Shown piece after piece: positions 12,310-24,100 of a DNA stretch of 60,000 nt (position 1 is the stretch's first letter; the number at the start of each line of letters is the position of its first letter). This stretch comes from Apostichopus japonicus (Eukaryota > Echinodermata > Holothuroidea > Aspidochirotida > Stichopodidae): the NCBI RefSeq assembly GCF_037975245.1, contig NC_092565.1, positions 6,368,999 through 6,428,998 of the forward strand, in the 5' to 3' direction. Below the pieces are notes generated by a model, which worked only from the letters and a program-made list of their open reading frames with translations, did no database searches and was not told the DNA's origin. A program made the position numbers and the translations under genes.

Positions 12310-15300
12310 CTGTACTGGATTCATCTCAAAGAATGCTCCCGAGGGATAAAAATAGCTGTCATACAAGTATGTCAGTTAAAGGTGAGGGTTCTGAACGTTC
12401 CAAATTATTCCCAAATGTCAAAAAAGGCAATTATTCAAATGGTTGTCTCAGGGAGAGGAATTGCTTTGAGGGTAACAATGTAATTGTTAAAGTTGGAACA
12501 TCAGATGTTATTCCTTTAACAGAAACACAAACCCTATCATTATTAATATTTGCATGATAGAGATAACTGTCATGAAGAACCCTTCCTCCAATCCAAACAG
12601 CTGGGCAAAGTCTTCTTGTTCCATTCGGAATATAGCACAGATTCAATGTTCCTTCACACCTAAGACTGGAGACTTGATCAAGTCTAAATATGATACCATC
12701 TAGCCACATGTGCTTTAAGTTTTCTTCCTCTGATTTCTCTTTTACGTATTGCAATGTTTAACTTTCTATACTGGAGATGGTTCTTAGTATAAATGCTGAA
12801 TTTAAAATACTGAAAGGGTTTACACAACTATGGCACCTAATGATGGCATTGTTCAATGTCATAACACTAGTCGTCACATTTCTACCCTGAAAGTAATGGC
12901 ACTATGACATCACAGATTTACAAAATGACAGGCTCCCAGGCACAACTTTGAAACTACATAATAGAATCCTAGTGGAGGAAGACTTTTCTGAGCTGTTTTG
13001 GGGAGTTGTTCGTCACGCATATTTCTGTTACGTAAAGCTATGAACGATGGTTGGGTTTGTGTCTCCTTAAACCTTCTAGTACATACATGTTTTAAACACA
13101 CTACAACAGACACAGGTCTCTGAGTTAAAAATGAAATTTACCACCAAGCATGTTTCATTACGTCTTCTGCATAATGTACAAAATGCATTTCACACAAACC
13201 AGCAAGCAAAAATGCATTGTGGTTTCGATGATGTAACATGACCAGTTTTCTTCATGAATGTGACGTCATGTATAGTGAGGGTGTACATGTACCAAATATG
13301 CATAAAACAAAATGCCATTTCATTGAATAAATATTACCTTCAAACTGTTGCATTATAAACCGTTGTGAGATCAAGGGTTCTCAGTATGGATGATACAGCA
13401 CAGACAAGTTCCCATAAACAAGAACAATATCATCAAAATCGGTTCATCCTCCCTTGCAAAGTTGTGGCTTTTCAATACATACTGTATATACTGTTCATGA
13501 ATTAGCTTTATGGAGTGACTATGGGACTCACACAGAAATCCATTTCAGGACTTAAAACCATCTTGGTTTTAATAGGAAACTAACCTGAACTTTCAAGAAT
13601 GAGCACCTAGAGTGTAAGAATTAGTTCATATTCAATTTGAGAATGTTACATACATTACCGTACAGTATGTAGTAAGAAACACACAATGTGGCCTATAGAT
13701 ACTGCATTGTAAAAACCAGAGAATGCATTATGTACTGCCTCTTGTTAATCCTACACACTCTGTACCATTGAAGAGGGTATGTAGGTATAACACAGTGTGG
13801 GCGTATTTCAACAGAGGTCTACCTCTTCCAAAACTTGGAAAAGTCTGCAAAATGCTATCAAAATACTGGATTAATAACACCTGTGATAACTATTGCACTG
13901 TGCAAAACTCAATCACCTGGACAGTAAGTATTGGCTTCTTCTTAACTGATTCAAGGGACCACATATAAAAAATTTTGGCTGAATTTGGTGCTTCTTAATA
14001 CTCATTCAATGTTTAGACCTCTTGTACAGAGATAACTTTGACAAGCTTTTAAATTATGCAGAATATCCAACATGATACTATTAACATGTATAGGTTTTAA
14101 AAAGTCCTTCAATTACATCCAGACAATTAAATGTATTGGCAAAGACATTTCTCTGCGTCAAAGATGCATGAACGTCAGCAATTAACTGTGGTACAGGATA
14201 CATAATGTTAAAATGATGACACAATGAAGCAACGGTAGTTCATGAGAAGGAAAACCCGATATACTTAGGATGGTTCAACAACCAAAGTGACTGGACCACT
14301 TAGTCTACAACCAGACAATGTTATTCTTTGCATGGTTTAACAACCAAAGTGACTGGATCACTTAGTCTAATGCACACATACCCCTTGGACAACTACTGAC
14401 GGGAAAGCTTGCAAATTTGTCACTTGTATTCTTTTTTTACGCATCAACTTCCCTTGTAGCTTCAGTTCTAGTAGTCATTGTATAAAAGACATGGAGAATG
14501 TACAAGCATGGAAGTTTCATTACAGAAAAAAACCTGACAATTTAGCATACTGTAGCACTCTTATTAGGGTACATTTGGGTACCAAGACATCACACCACTT
14601 ATGGATTTATCTTTTACATACAGCTAGAACCTCTGTTTGTGAATTTTCCCCTGTGCTAAATGTTATCCAAAGTTGTCAATGAAAAGATACATATGGAAAG
14701 AGGCCCACAATCTCTCTACAAGGACACCAGTATTAAACGCTGTGCACCTAAAGTCACATTTGTTACAAGTTTACCGCACAGTTTGGCTGCACGTAGCTAG
14801 TGCATTTATCTGTTCATTTTCTGAATCATACGTTTGATTAACATTCCAATTATGAATTAGTGCAGTCATCTATTTTTCTCATCTTACAGACATTCATTGC
14901 CATGGCAGCCCAAAGCTTTATTAGGGAGGCAAGAATTCTTTTCTGTTTTCAAATTCATGTTACTTTGTGTTCACTGGAGTTGACACAGAATTTCATTCTA
15001 TGCTTCATGAGGATTGAGATGTGAAGGGGGGGGAGGGGGAGGTGGGGCAGAGAATTCCATCCGTTATATATATACCTATGCAGATAATAACTGAAAACTT
15101 TTCCTGCTTTTATAGAAGAAGTAGATAGTCCTTAATACAAGCACCATTTTACTCTTTTGACTTCTTGCCTTCATGTCAACAGTACAGATACTGAATCCAA
15201 AATCATTTCCTTTCTGTTGCTCGGGTCATTTCCTTTCTGTTGCTAGGGAGTTTTAACCGTCAGTATAAGGGTAAACAGTAATTCCTGCAGCCCGATTCAA

Positions 15301-16264
15301 ATCCAGGCAGAGGAGTGAGAAAAATGCCGAATTATCGCAACAGGTAAATTAATTTTGCAGTGGCAGTCTGCACTTTCTGAGACTATAGATGCATTGTGTA
15401 GGCATCTGGAAAGGTAACCTCATACAAGGAATACATTAGATACGTTTCTGTAAGTAGAACATTTTACACTTGACACAAAGAGCCGATTCATTTATCATGC
15501 AGTAGGGGAATCCAGTCCTGTTTAATTCCAATATCAACTGTTTTGTATCATTGTGTGGCATATGACATATGCATAAACAGGAATTTCACTTGCTGGATGT
15601 GGGCTGACGGAATATTAAAAGTGATGCGAACAGACTATTTCATCGCACTTCAATTCGACTGCCTCGATCAGCAATTGTGTTAGTATATCTTCAAAGGTCA
15701 TCAATATAGCCCGTTAATATGCTAATAAGTAAACTAATAGCCATCATGTTGAAACTTCCATAAGCATTTTACACTTCACCTTTAAAGTAGGGTTTTCTGT
15801 ACTAGAACAATAAATTCTCTACATCTTTACTACTCGATGTCTCGGAATAATTTAGAGCTTGGCAACCTCGACAAAAGTGCATCTGTACCGTGTACCAGCA
15901 ATCACTGAAAAGCCAAAATATTTGGGGGTACTACTATTAACCTTAATTTCCATCTGTTCAGACTTTGCTGGTTATCTACATGATGTAAGTGCCAGACTTT
16001 GAATGTCTTTGGCATTCCCCCATCACCCAGTTTGTTTTTCTGTGCTAAAAAGTTCTTACACCCTTTCCAAAAGTTTTTAAGACTAAAAATTTGGACGTTC
16101 AGGAGTGTCAAATGAGGCAATTAAATCTTTTTAAAACCTCCATGGAGTTTTGAAGTTAAACTGAGACCACAGAGACCATTCTTCTCTTTCTAGCATATCT
16201 TAGGGGTCAATATGAAACAAAAATGTTAGCAAACTGCTATCCACTATAGAGCCTGTGTAAGAGA
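12310..16264. other. Intergenic sequence without a recognised gene
   Basis: About 4 kb. Minus-strand ORFs at 12431-12754 (107 codons) and 12910-13113 (67 codons) look somewhat protein-like but match no family I know and have no clear splice partners. A 61-bp duplication lies at 14271-14375. No tRNA or rRNA was seen. Confidence 0.45.
14271..14375. repeat. 61-bp tandem duplication (two copies)
   Basis: The block ATGGTT[C/T]AACAACCAAAG TGACTGGA starts at 14271 and again at 14332, both running to CACTTAGTCTA, with two substitutions between copies. Confidence 0.85.
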
Positions 16265-16704
16265 ATGTGTAAAAGTAAGTAGGCCTGACATTTCAATCCT
16301 AGCAGGATCTTCTTCAGAGGCTGAATGACAAGTAACAGGAACTACAAGGGAACCAACAGGGGAAAGAGGAGAGGTAGGAGAGGAACTGTAGAAGGACAAA
16401 GAGAATATTAAGGGAAGGGGGTAGGTTCCTTTGTTTTCTGTTCTTTCTTCTCTCCATCCTTTGTTTACTAATCCTCTTACATCAATCCCTTTTGTGTTCA
16501 CCTTGCTGTTCACCTTGTGTTCACCTTGTGTTCACGTATCTGTTTTCTGTGTTAGTATTTGCCCCTTGTAGTTTCACCTTGTGTTCACCTATCTGTTTTC
16601 TGTGTTAGTATTTGCCCCTTGTAGTTTCTGTTACTTGTCATTCAGCCTCTGAAGAAGAAGATCCTGCTGGGATCGAAACGTCAGGTCCACTTACATTTAC
16701 ACAT
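16265..16704. mobile_element. Inverted-repeat unit with two hammerhead-ribozyme-like ends (Penelope-like or retrozyme remnant)
   Basis: 16265-16350 and 16615-16704 are about 90 percent identical reverse complements around a 264-bp centre. Each arm holds CTGAAGA, a GATCC/GGAT[C/T] stem with a five-base loop, GAAA and GTC, bracketed by GCCT/AGG. That is the order of hammerhead ribozyme core elements with a very short stem III, as known in Penelope-like elements and retrozymes. Minus-strand motif: 16283-16321; plus-strand motif: 16645-16685. The spacing after CTGAAGA has one extra base (left) or four (right), so activity is doubtful. No reverse transcriptase is visible. Confidence 0.5.
16513..16630. 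repeat. Direct duplication of about 60 bp
   Basis: TTCACCTTGTGTTCAC followed by TATCTGTTTTCTGTG and GCCCCTTGTAGTTTC occurs twice in tandem, immediately before the right hammerhead-like arm. Extra TTCACCTTGTG half units precede it. Confidence 0.85.
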
Positions 16705-17984
16705 ATTTTAGGGGTCTATAAAGATGACCCGATTATATACTTTGCAGAATGGTTTGAAATTCCAGTTTATTGGCAAAAGCAGAAAGCTCTGTTATTAATA
16801 ATGAATGACCAGAGGGATACTATGTGGCATTAACACTCATCTGGCATATTGTGACAGGACTGTGACAGGCCAAGAATGGTCACAGCTACCAATTAAATGT
16901 AAGGATCATTCCGTTAGCAAAACAGAAAAGGCAAGTTAACCACTCATTTACGTTCAACGACGATTCAACTAAAAAAAACAGACTAAAACTTCAAATTCAC
17001 CTGGTCCACACATTAGTGATTTTAATTTCAATCGTAGTGTACGTCGAATCATGTGTTGAATTTCCAAGAGTCTGCCTATGAGTGTCGACCATAGGCCGCT
17101 GCATGCAGTGATTTGGCTATAGCGCCAAAAATGCTGGACGCATGACTCTTACGGTCGACTACACACAAGAAAGTGAAGCAAGCATGTGCACTGGATCCAT
17201 GTTTCTAACATAGCATAGGTACCGGTTTTGCGAAAATGATTAAGGCAGGATTAACATGCAGCACTATCAGTCTTTATCATAATGGTTGAAAAATGATGAA
17301 CAAGTCGACTTTGCAGTGAGAGAGATGTATTTGCATTCCAGGATCTGGCAGTTGGGATGTGACCAGAGTGTCTGCTTTAAATATGCCAGAAGTGCAATCA
17401 CAGGACTTGTCGATACTAGAACAAAGTCATTGTCGAGTCTTTTGTGAGTTTTAAGAAAAAGTTTGACTGAATTATAGCTTTGTTGTAAGCAACCTGGGTG
17501 AATTCTGTGCTCAATGGTAGCAAACCTGATACAAATCGTCCTGAAAATTAAGCACCATGTCCAAGTACAAGCTAGTGACTTTAAAAAGATGTCAAGGCAG
17601 GAAGACAAAACCAAGCCAAAACCAAGAGACAAGTTCTTGTTATCAGTGTCAAGAGTCTGATGGTTTCTGTGAAGAATTTAACCATGCCGGGAGAGAGCAG
17701 CATAAACTTCTGGAATTTCCCTATCTTGAGAAATACCAGTAATAGGTTTAACTGTAGCGTTGTTAGACTTGCCTGATCCTCATTCAGAGACCTCTGTTAC
17801 AGACATAGTCCTGCTAGGGACGTCTTTAATATGTCCGTAATGGTTCCAGCAAATACCTTCATAACAGAGAAGCAAACAATATCAACAGAGTTGCCTCTGC
17901 ATTCCTCAGTATGTAGTAACTATGTGAAGTGGCCAACTGTAGACTTCGTACTGTATCCTCATGTTGGAGAGAACAATGCCGATC
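16705..17984. other. Unassigned sequence
   Basis: No gene or repeat recognised. The ORFs at 17267-17632 (minus) and 17557-17742 (plus) are short and resemble nothing known to me. Confidence 0.5.
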
Positions 17985-19440
17985 CTCTGTATTGCATTGG
18001 CCACCACAGCAACACCACTTTAACTGCAGCTGTAGGTATGGCAACTTTGAACTTCAGTGAGAGAAAATGTTGCTTCTTCTGTTGGGAGTTAGTCACCACA
18101 GAAACACCACTTTAACTTCAGCTGTAGGTATGGCAACTTTGAAACTTCATTAAGAGAAAATTTTGCTTCTTCTGTTGGGAGTTAGTCACCACAGAACCAC
18201 CACTTTAACTTCAGCTGTAGGTATGGCAACTTTGAACTTCAGTAAGCGAAAATGTTGCTTCTTCTGTTGGGAGTTAGTCACCACAGGAACACCACTTTAA
18301 CTGCAGCTGTAGGTATGGCAACATTGAACGTCAGTTAGTAATAATGTTGCTTCTTCTGTTGGGAGTTAGTCACCTCAGAACCACCACTTTAACTTCAGCT
18401 GTAGGTATGGCAACTTTGAACTTCAGTGAGAGAAAATGTTGCTTCTTCTGTTGGGAGTTAGTCACCACAGAACCACCACTTTAACTTCAGCTGTAGGTAT
18501 GGCAACTTTGAACTTCAGTAAGAGATAAATGTTCCTTCTTCTGTTGGGAGTTAGTCACCACAGAACCACGACTTTAACTTCAGCTGTAGGTGTGGCAACT
18601 TTGAACTTCAGCAAGAGATAAATGTTGCTTCTTCTGTTGGGAGTTAGTCACCACAGAATCACCACTTCAACTTCAGCTGTAGGTATGGCAACTTTGAACT
18701 TCAGCAAGAGATAATGTTGCTTCTTCTGTTGGGAGTTAGTCACCACAGAAACACCACTTTAACTTCAGCTGTAGGTGTGGCAACTTTGAACTTCAGCAAG
18801 AGATAAATGTTGCTTTTCTGTTGGGAGTTAGTCACCACAGAATCACCACTTCAACTTCAGCTGTAGGTATGGCAACTTTGAACTTCAATGAGAGACAATG
18901 TTGCTTCTTCTGTTGGGAGTTGGTCACCACAGAAACACCACTTTAACTTCAGCTATAGGTATGGCAACTTTGAACTTCATTAAGAGAAAATGTTGCTTCT
19001 TCTGTTGGGAGTTAGTCACCACAGAACCACCACTTTAACTTCAGCTGTAGGTATGGCAACTTTGAACTTCAATGAGAGACAATGTTGCTTCTTCTGTTGG
19101 GAGTTGGTCACCACAGAAACACCACTTTAACTTCAGCTATAGGTATGGCAACTTTGAACTTCAGCAAGAGATAATGTTGATTCTTCTGTTGGGAGTTAGT
19201 CATCACAGAACCACCACTTTAACTTCAGCTGTAGGTGTGGCAACTTTGAACTTCAGCAAGAGATAAATGTTCCTTCTTCTGTTGGGAGTTAGTCACCACA
19301 GAAACACCACTTTAACTTCAGCTGTAGGTATGGCAACTTTGAACTTCATTAAGAGAAAATGTTGCTTCTTCTGTTGGGAGTGAGTCACCACAGAAACACC
19401 ACTTTAACTTCAGCTGTAGGCATGGCCACTTTGGGTATGG
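17985..19440. repeat. Tandem array with a unit of about 92 bp, about 16 copies
   Basis: The word GGGAGTTAGTCACCACAGAA and its variants recur every 90-94 bp from about 18085 to 19380, each followed by CACCACTTTAACTTCAGCTG and GGTATGGCAACTTTGAACTT. A divergent first unit starts near 17995. Copies differ by a few substitutions and 1-2 base indels, so frames shift and none of the ORFs crossing it is credible coding sequence. Confidence 0.95.
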
Positions 19441-19654
19441 AAAGTATGAATTTTGTTGAGACAACAATATTGCTTCCTGTGTTTGGAGTTTATTATCCAC
19501 ACAATCAGCAATGTCCCATCTGAAAGTCCCTGTTTTGCATTAGCCATCACAGAAGAACCACTACAGCTTCAGGTTAGGATAGTCTGAAACGTGTAGGGAT
19601 AACAATGTTGCTCTCTTTATTGCCTTCCCTCGAAGATAAGATCGGTCTTACCCT

Positions 19655-20375
19655 TCTACGGAGTAAACGTTCACAGAATCAACATTCCTTTGCTCTTTCA
19701 GTATGGAATTTCTGGAACAAGTCATCATAGACCTAGTAACTTACCTTCAGTTTAGATAAGATCAGTCTAAACTTTAACGGAGTAAACATTCACAGAACTT
19801 ACACTCCTTTGCTCTTTCAGTATGGAATTTCTGGAACAAGTCATCATAGACCTAGTAACTTACCTTCAGTTTAGATAAGATCAGTCTAAACTTTAACGGA
19901 GTAAACATTCACAGAACTTACACTCCTTTGCTCTTTCAGTATGGAATTTCTGGAACAAGTCGTCACAGACCTAGTAACTTACCTTCAGTTTTAGATGGGA
20001 TCTGTCTTTCCCTTTTACGGAGTAAACCTTCACAGAACTTACAGGTCTTTCCTTTTCAGTATGGAATTTCTGGAACAGGTAGTCACAGACCTAGTAACTT
20101 ACCTTCAGTTTTAGATAGGATCTGTCTTTCCCTTTTACGGAGTAAACCTTCACAGAACTTACAGGTCTTTCCTTTTCAGTATGGAATTTCTGGAACAAGC
20201 AGTCACAGACCTACTAACTTACCTTCAGTTTTAGATAAGATCAGTCTTACCCTTTTTCAGAGTAATTATTCACAGAACTTACAGGCCTTTCATTTTCCAG
20301 TATGGAATTTCTGGAACAAGTAGTCACAGACCTATTAACTTACCTTCAGTTTTAGATAAGATCAGTCTAAACCTT
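19655..20375. repeat. Tandem array with a unit of about 120 bp, about 6 copies
   Basis: TATGGAATTTCTGGAACA recurs at about 19702, 19821, 19940, 20061, 20181 and 20303 (spacings 119-122). Each unit contains CACAGACCTA or a variant, AACTTACCTTCAGTTT, GATCAGTCT or GATCTGTCT, and GAGTAAAC. It lies about 200 bp from the 92-bp array but has a different unit. Three successive units keep one frame open (19928-20323) because the unit is near 40 codons. Confidence 0.95.
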
Positions 20376-21000
20376 GAAATGAAGAAAGATTGACAGAGTA
20401 TTAGAGCTCCACCTTTCTCAGATTGGTTTCTCTAGAATAAACTATCACAAAATGTAGCAGAGTAAACTTTAGTGTTAGGTATGATCGTTGCACCTCTTGT
20501 AGGGAACAGTTATGTCAATTATTACTTTAAGCAAACATTATTGACCTTAAAAGTTTGCCTTCAACTTTTATAGGTCAAAAGACCAGTGTGAAACCTTCTA
20601 CAGTAAACAGGCTCCTCTGAAGTAGAATGAGCTTTCCCTCTTCAGTTAAGATATTCTAGGAGAAACACAATCCCAGAGCTGGTGACTTTCATTCTGATTT
20701 AGGTAGTATTAACAGCAGTCTAAATATTATAAAAAACAGCTGACGAGACAAAACCTTTGCATCTCCAATTGAAAATTTCTAAAAATAAGCCAGCAGAGAT
20801 GTAGCAGTTTATAGGGTTCGCTTTTGGTAAGATCAGACTGAACCGTACAGTAAGGAAACATAGACAGAAGTAACAAACGGGTGCGAAATTTTAGAAGCAA
20901 ACCAGAGAAAGACAAACTGTCGTCAGCTTTCTGTGGAGTGACCCTTCCGACCAAGCCGCCCTTGTGGAACATAAGTCTTCAGCTTTCAGTCTAGAGTCTT
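20376..21000. other. Unassigned sequence between the 120-bp array and SINE copy 2
   Basis: Contains only weak decayed echoes of the array words (GTAAAC, AGATCAGACTGAACC). No gene seen. Confidence 0.5.
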
Positions 21001-21199
21001 GAGAAATGGATGCTTTTTAAGAAAAGTCACCCAGGAAAGGACCTGGGCACGAAAACCAAACTAACGAACGACTGATCCGCTCTCAACCCCAGTCCCCTTG
21101 CATCGAGACTGTGTGATCATCGTCGGGTGTGTATCACCATTCCCCTCGAAAGGGAACAGATACTACACATGATCTTAGCCAAAAGGCCGAGAAATGGAT
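21001..21199 (-). mobile_element. U2-snRNA-headed SINE, copy 2, with 11-bp target duplication
   Basis: Same family and orientation as the unit at 12120-12303. GAGAAATGGAT occurs at both edges (21001-21011 and 21189-21199), an 11-bp target-site duplication typical of LINE-assisted insertion. The body 21012-21188, read on the minus strand, starts GGCCTTTTGGCTAAGATCAT, continues through GTGTAGTATCTGTTC and a TTCCCTT-TCG-AGGGGAA hairpin, and ends with CCCAGG-TCCTTT-CCTGGG and a T-rich/AAAAAG tail. It differs from copy 1 at about 11 of 180 positions. Confidence 0.85.
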
Positions 21200-24100
21200 A
21201 GCTATTGTAGACCTGGTGGCTGACCATCACATAAGGTAAACAGCAATTAACTGCTTGTTGAAGGAACATTATTTGGACGGCAAATTTATAGTCACCATCT
21301 CAACTCGAGTCTCAGAGAAATGTTGAGCATCACAGACTCAGTGATTTATATTTATGGGAGATCAATGCATCGTCAAATTCCCAATACGGACATTTCTAAA
21401 ATTATAACCACATCATACGTCTCTGGGACACAATCAGCATGGTACATGCAAGGTAAGGACATTGCATTCACAGCTATGTAGGACACTGAAAAACAAGTTG
21501 CTAACCACGGTGAAATGCAAAGTAAGAAAACTGAAAAGAGGAAATAGCTGGCCAGCTTTCAAAGGTTTAGGGTCAAATTTGCCAGACCTCTTGAAGGAGC
21601 TCGGAAATAAGTTCAACTTATTGAGCATACGACATACCAATGAGTAAACAAATACCAAAATCATTTCCCATCTGTTAAGGCTGAAAAGATGTCTACCTCG
21701 AAGATACAAACCTGTAAATCACTCTTTAAAATGATGTGCAAAGAGTCAAACTCTACTATCGATACCACTTCTTACAAAGGTATTGATACCCTTCCTACAG
21801 CAAAGAGATCCTCACTAGTGAAAGAAAGAACTGATGACACCGCTCCCTGCAGAGAAATGCTGAAATGGAAAGCTGTTTATGGTCTTCTCCATTTAGAGGC
21901 AAAACCCTGGTTATCTTGGGCCCAGGAGATCCCTCCTGAACACCATGAGGAACCATCTGAAAAGGACTGATCAAGTACAGACACTGATTATCACAAGAAA
22001 GCGATGAACCACTTCTACCAAGAGCTCTGCGACTAGTCTCATACTGTAGTTACACCACTAATAGTGTTGACACTAGTCTCATACTAATGAGTGGTGACAC
22101 CACTAATACCAGAGTGGGTGATACTAGTCTCATACCAAAGTGACTTGAACCTCAAAGTGCTGTCACTACTCACCACGCCACCAAAGAATTGCTGACACTA
22201 CAGAAATATTCTTATTTATGAGACCTGTTGAATGACTTCATGTGAATGATAATTATCTGTTCTGGAATGTTGTGGGTAAATATTAAGTATTCTTTGAGGT
22301 CTCTGCGACACTCGAAACAGATTGCACCCCTAAAATTAATTAGGTGTCGTTTGGGAGATTGATGTATTCGTGTAAACATATCAGGAGGTATACGCTTCTA
22401 TAGGATATTAAACTATCTGAATCAGTCTACTATAGCATTAAAACCTAAGTTAAAATTGCCAGAAAAAACTCAACAACTGGGGTATATTTTGACTGTGTCA
22501 TCATACATAGGTCTGTACAGTTAATTTACCACTTGTTTGAAAATGTACCTTTAATGGAAATTTGCATGAGTGTAAAATGTGGAGCAACTGAGGAAAATTT
22601 TTGAACTTATTTTATGGGACTGTCTATAGAAAATCATTAGCCATAATCGTTAAAATCATTAAAAATTTACTCAAGGTAATATCTTTGATTAGATGTAGTG
22701 TGGTTGTCTGATGCTTTCAGTAAAAAATTATGAGTTCACAAAATTTTAATAATTATCGGCATTTTGATAAGCAAAGAACCAACCATTCTTCTCAAGGCTG
22801 GTGATTGTTTTATTAATAATTGTAGGACTTTGCGATGTTTATGTGATCACATTCTTTATAGCTGTACAGTCTTAATTTCACAGGATGGGCTAGCAAAATT
22901 TGTTACCATAATCTTTACTTCAGGTACACCTCTCTGATTACATTTAGGAACTGTCTGTCTGATGCTTTCAAGCCAAAACAAGGGCACGAGTTTACCATAA
23001 TTGTCAGCTTTTTTGGTAAAAAATCCCAGAACGTTTACAAGGAGACAGATGTTTACTGTTAACACAACAGATAAACTGGCAGTCTTTTGACTGTTTCATC
23101 GTTTTCTTGATTATCCTTCTTGTCCAACATTTATTCTTCCCTCTGACTTGGGAAGTAAATTGCTTGAATATTCCATTCAAATATTGTCACAATTTTCCAA
23201 TGATTTTTTGGACTTCTTTGAAAAGTGTCCAAGACTCAGTTTGAGGTCTGATTTTTACCTTTCCTTTTTTCCCTTTTTCTTAAATTTTTGCAACTCAAAG
23301 ACCAGCGTGATCCGGGACAGACAATATGACACCGCAGCAAAATAGCGTGTCTTAAACTATGAGTAGTTTAAGTGTGTTAGTACAGCATAGTGAAATCTTA
23401 CAATCGTCCTACACTTCTACAAAGCTTACACTTGTTTAGGCACTGTGTCAAACGTGGTACATTGAGGGGGCTTAAGGCATTACTGCAGCCAGACTGCACA
23501 GGATGTAATCTTTATTAATGCTCTGCATTTTTTACACATTAGCCCCTGCTGGTGTGCAGAGATTATCTCTACTGTTTAGTATAGTGTCAGCCTTGCTGCA
23601 AAGCAGTCTTGCAGCTGCTGCAGCTCTTCTATACATGAAGAAGCAACAGGCATTTCTCAATACAGTCGAGTCCCTAATTGCAACATGTCAAGAATGTTTA
23701 CATTACATAACCGGTGCCGGTCAAAAAAGAACCGTTACTGTAAAATATCCATCGAAAAAGGAATTTCTACCAAAATGTATCATTCCAACAAACTTTCGTC
23801 CTTGAAAAGCTAAATAAATCTTCATGACAGGTGGCTTGGAATGTATTGTTTTGATATTTTGCTGCAGCTTGAAAGAAGTACAGGATGCTGAATACAAACT
23901 ACAGACCTAACTAAACAACCTTAAAAATGTTACTTTCCTGTTTGGTAAATATTGTTTGAGATCTCCAATAAGATTGAAAGAGCTACATCATATGAACGTA
24001 CAAGTCGAAACTGTGTGGAACACAAAAATTCTTTCATTTTCTTAGTATTTCCAATAAAAAAAAATTTATTTTGAGGGGGGGGGAAGAAAATAAGAAACTA

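Noticed and set aside
17985-19440. CRISPR-like array
   Set aside because: Whole units repeat with no unique spacers, and the host is an animal; it is a minisatellite/satellite array.
19928-20323. 131-codon ORF as a repeat protein gene
   Set aside because: It exists only because the tandem unit is near 120 bp; neighbouring units shift frame and there is no start context or homology.
23518-23805. 95-codon plus-strand ORF with an Ala-rich stretch
   Set aside because: No recognised family, no splice or promoter support, and it lies antisense to the probable 3' UTR of the Tudor gene.
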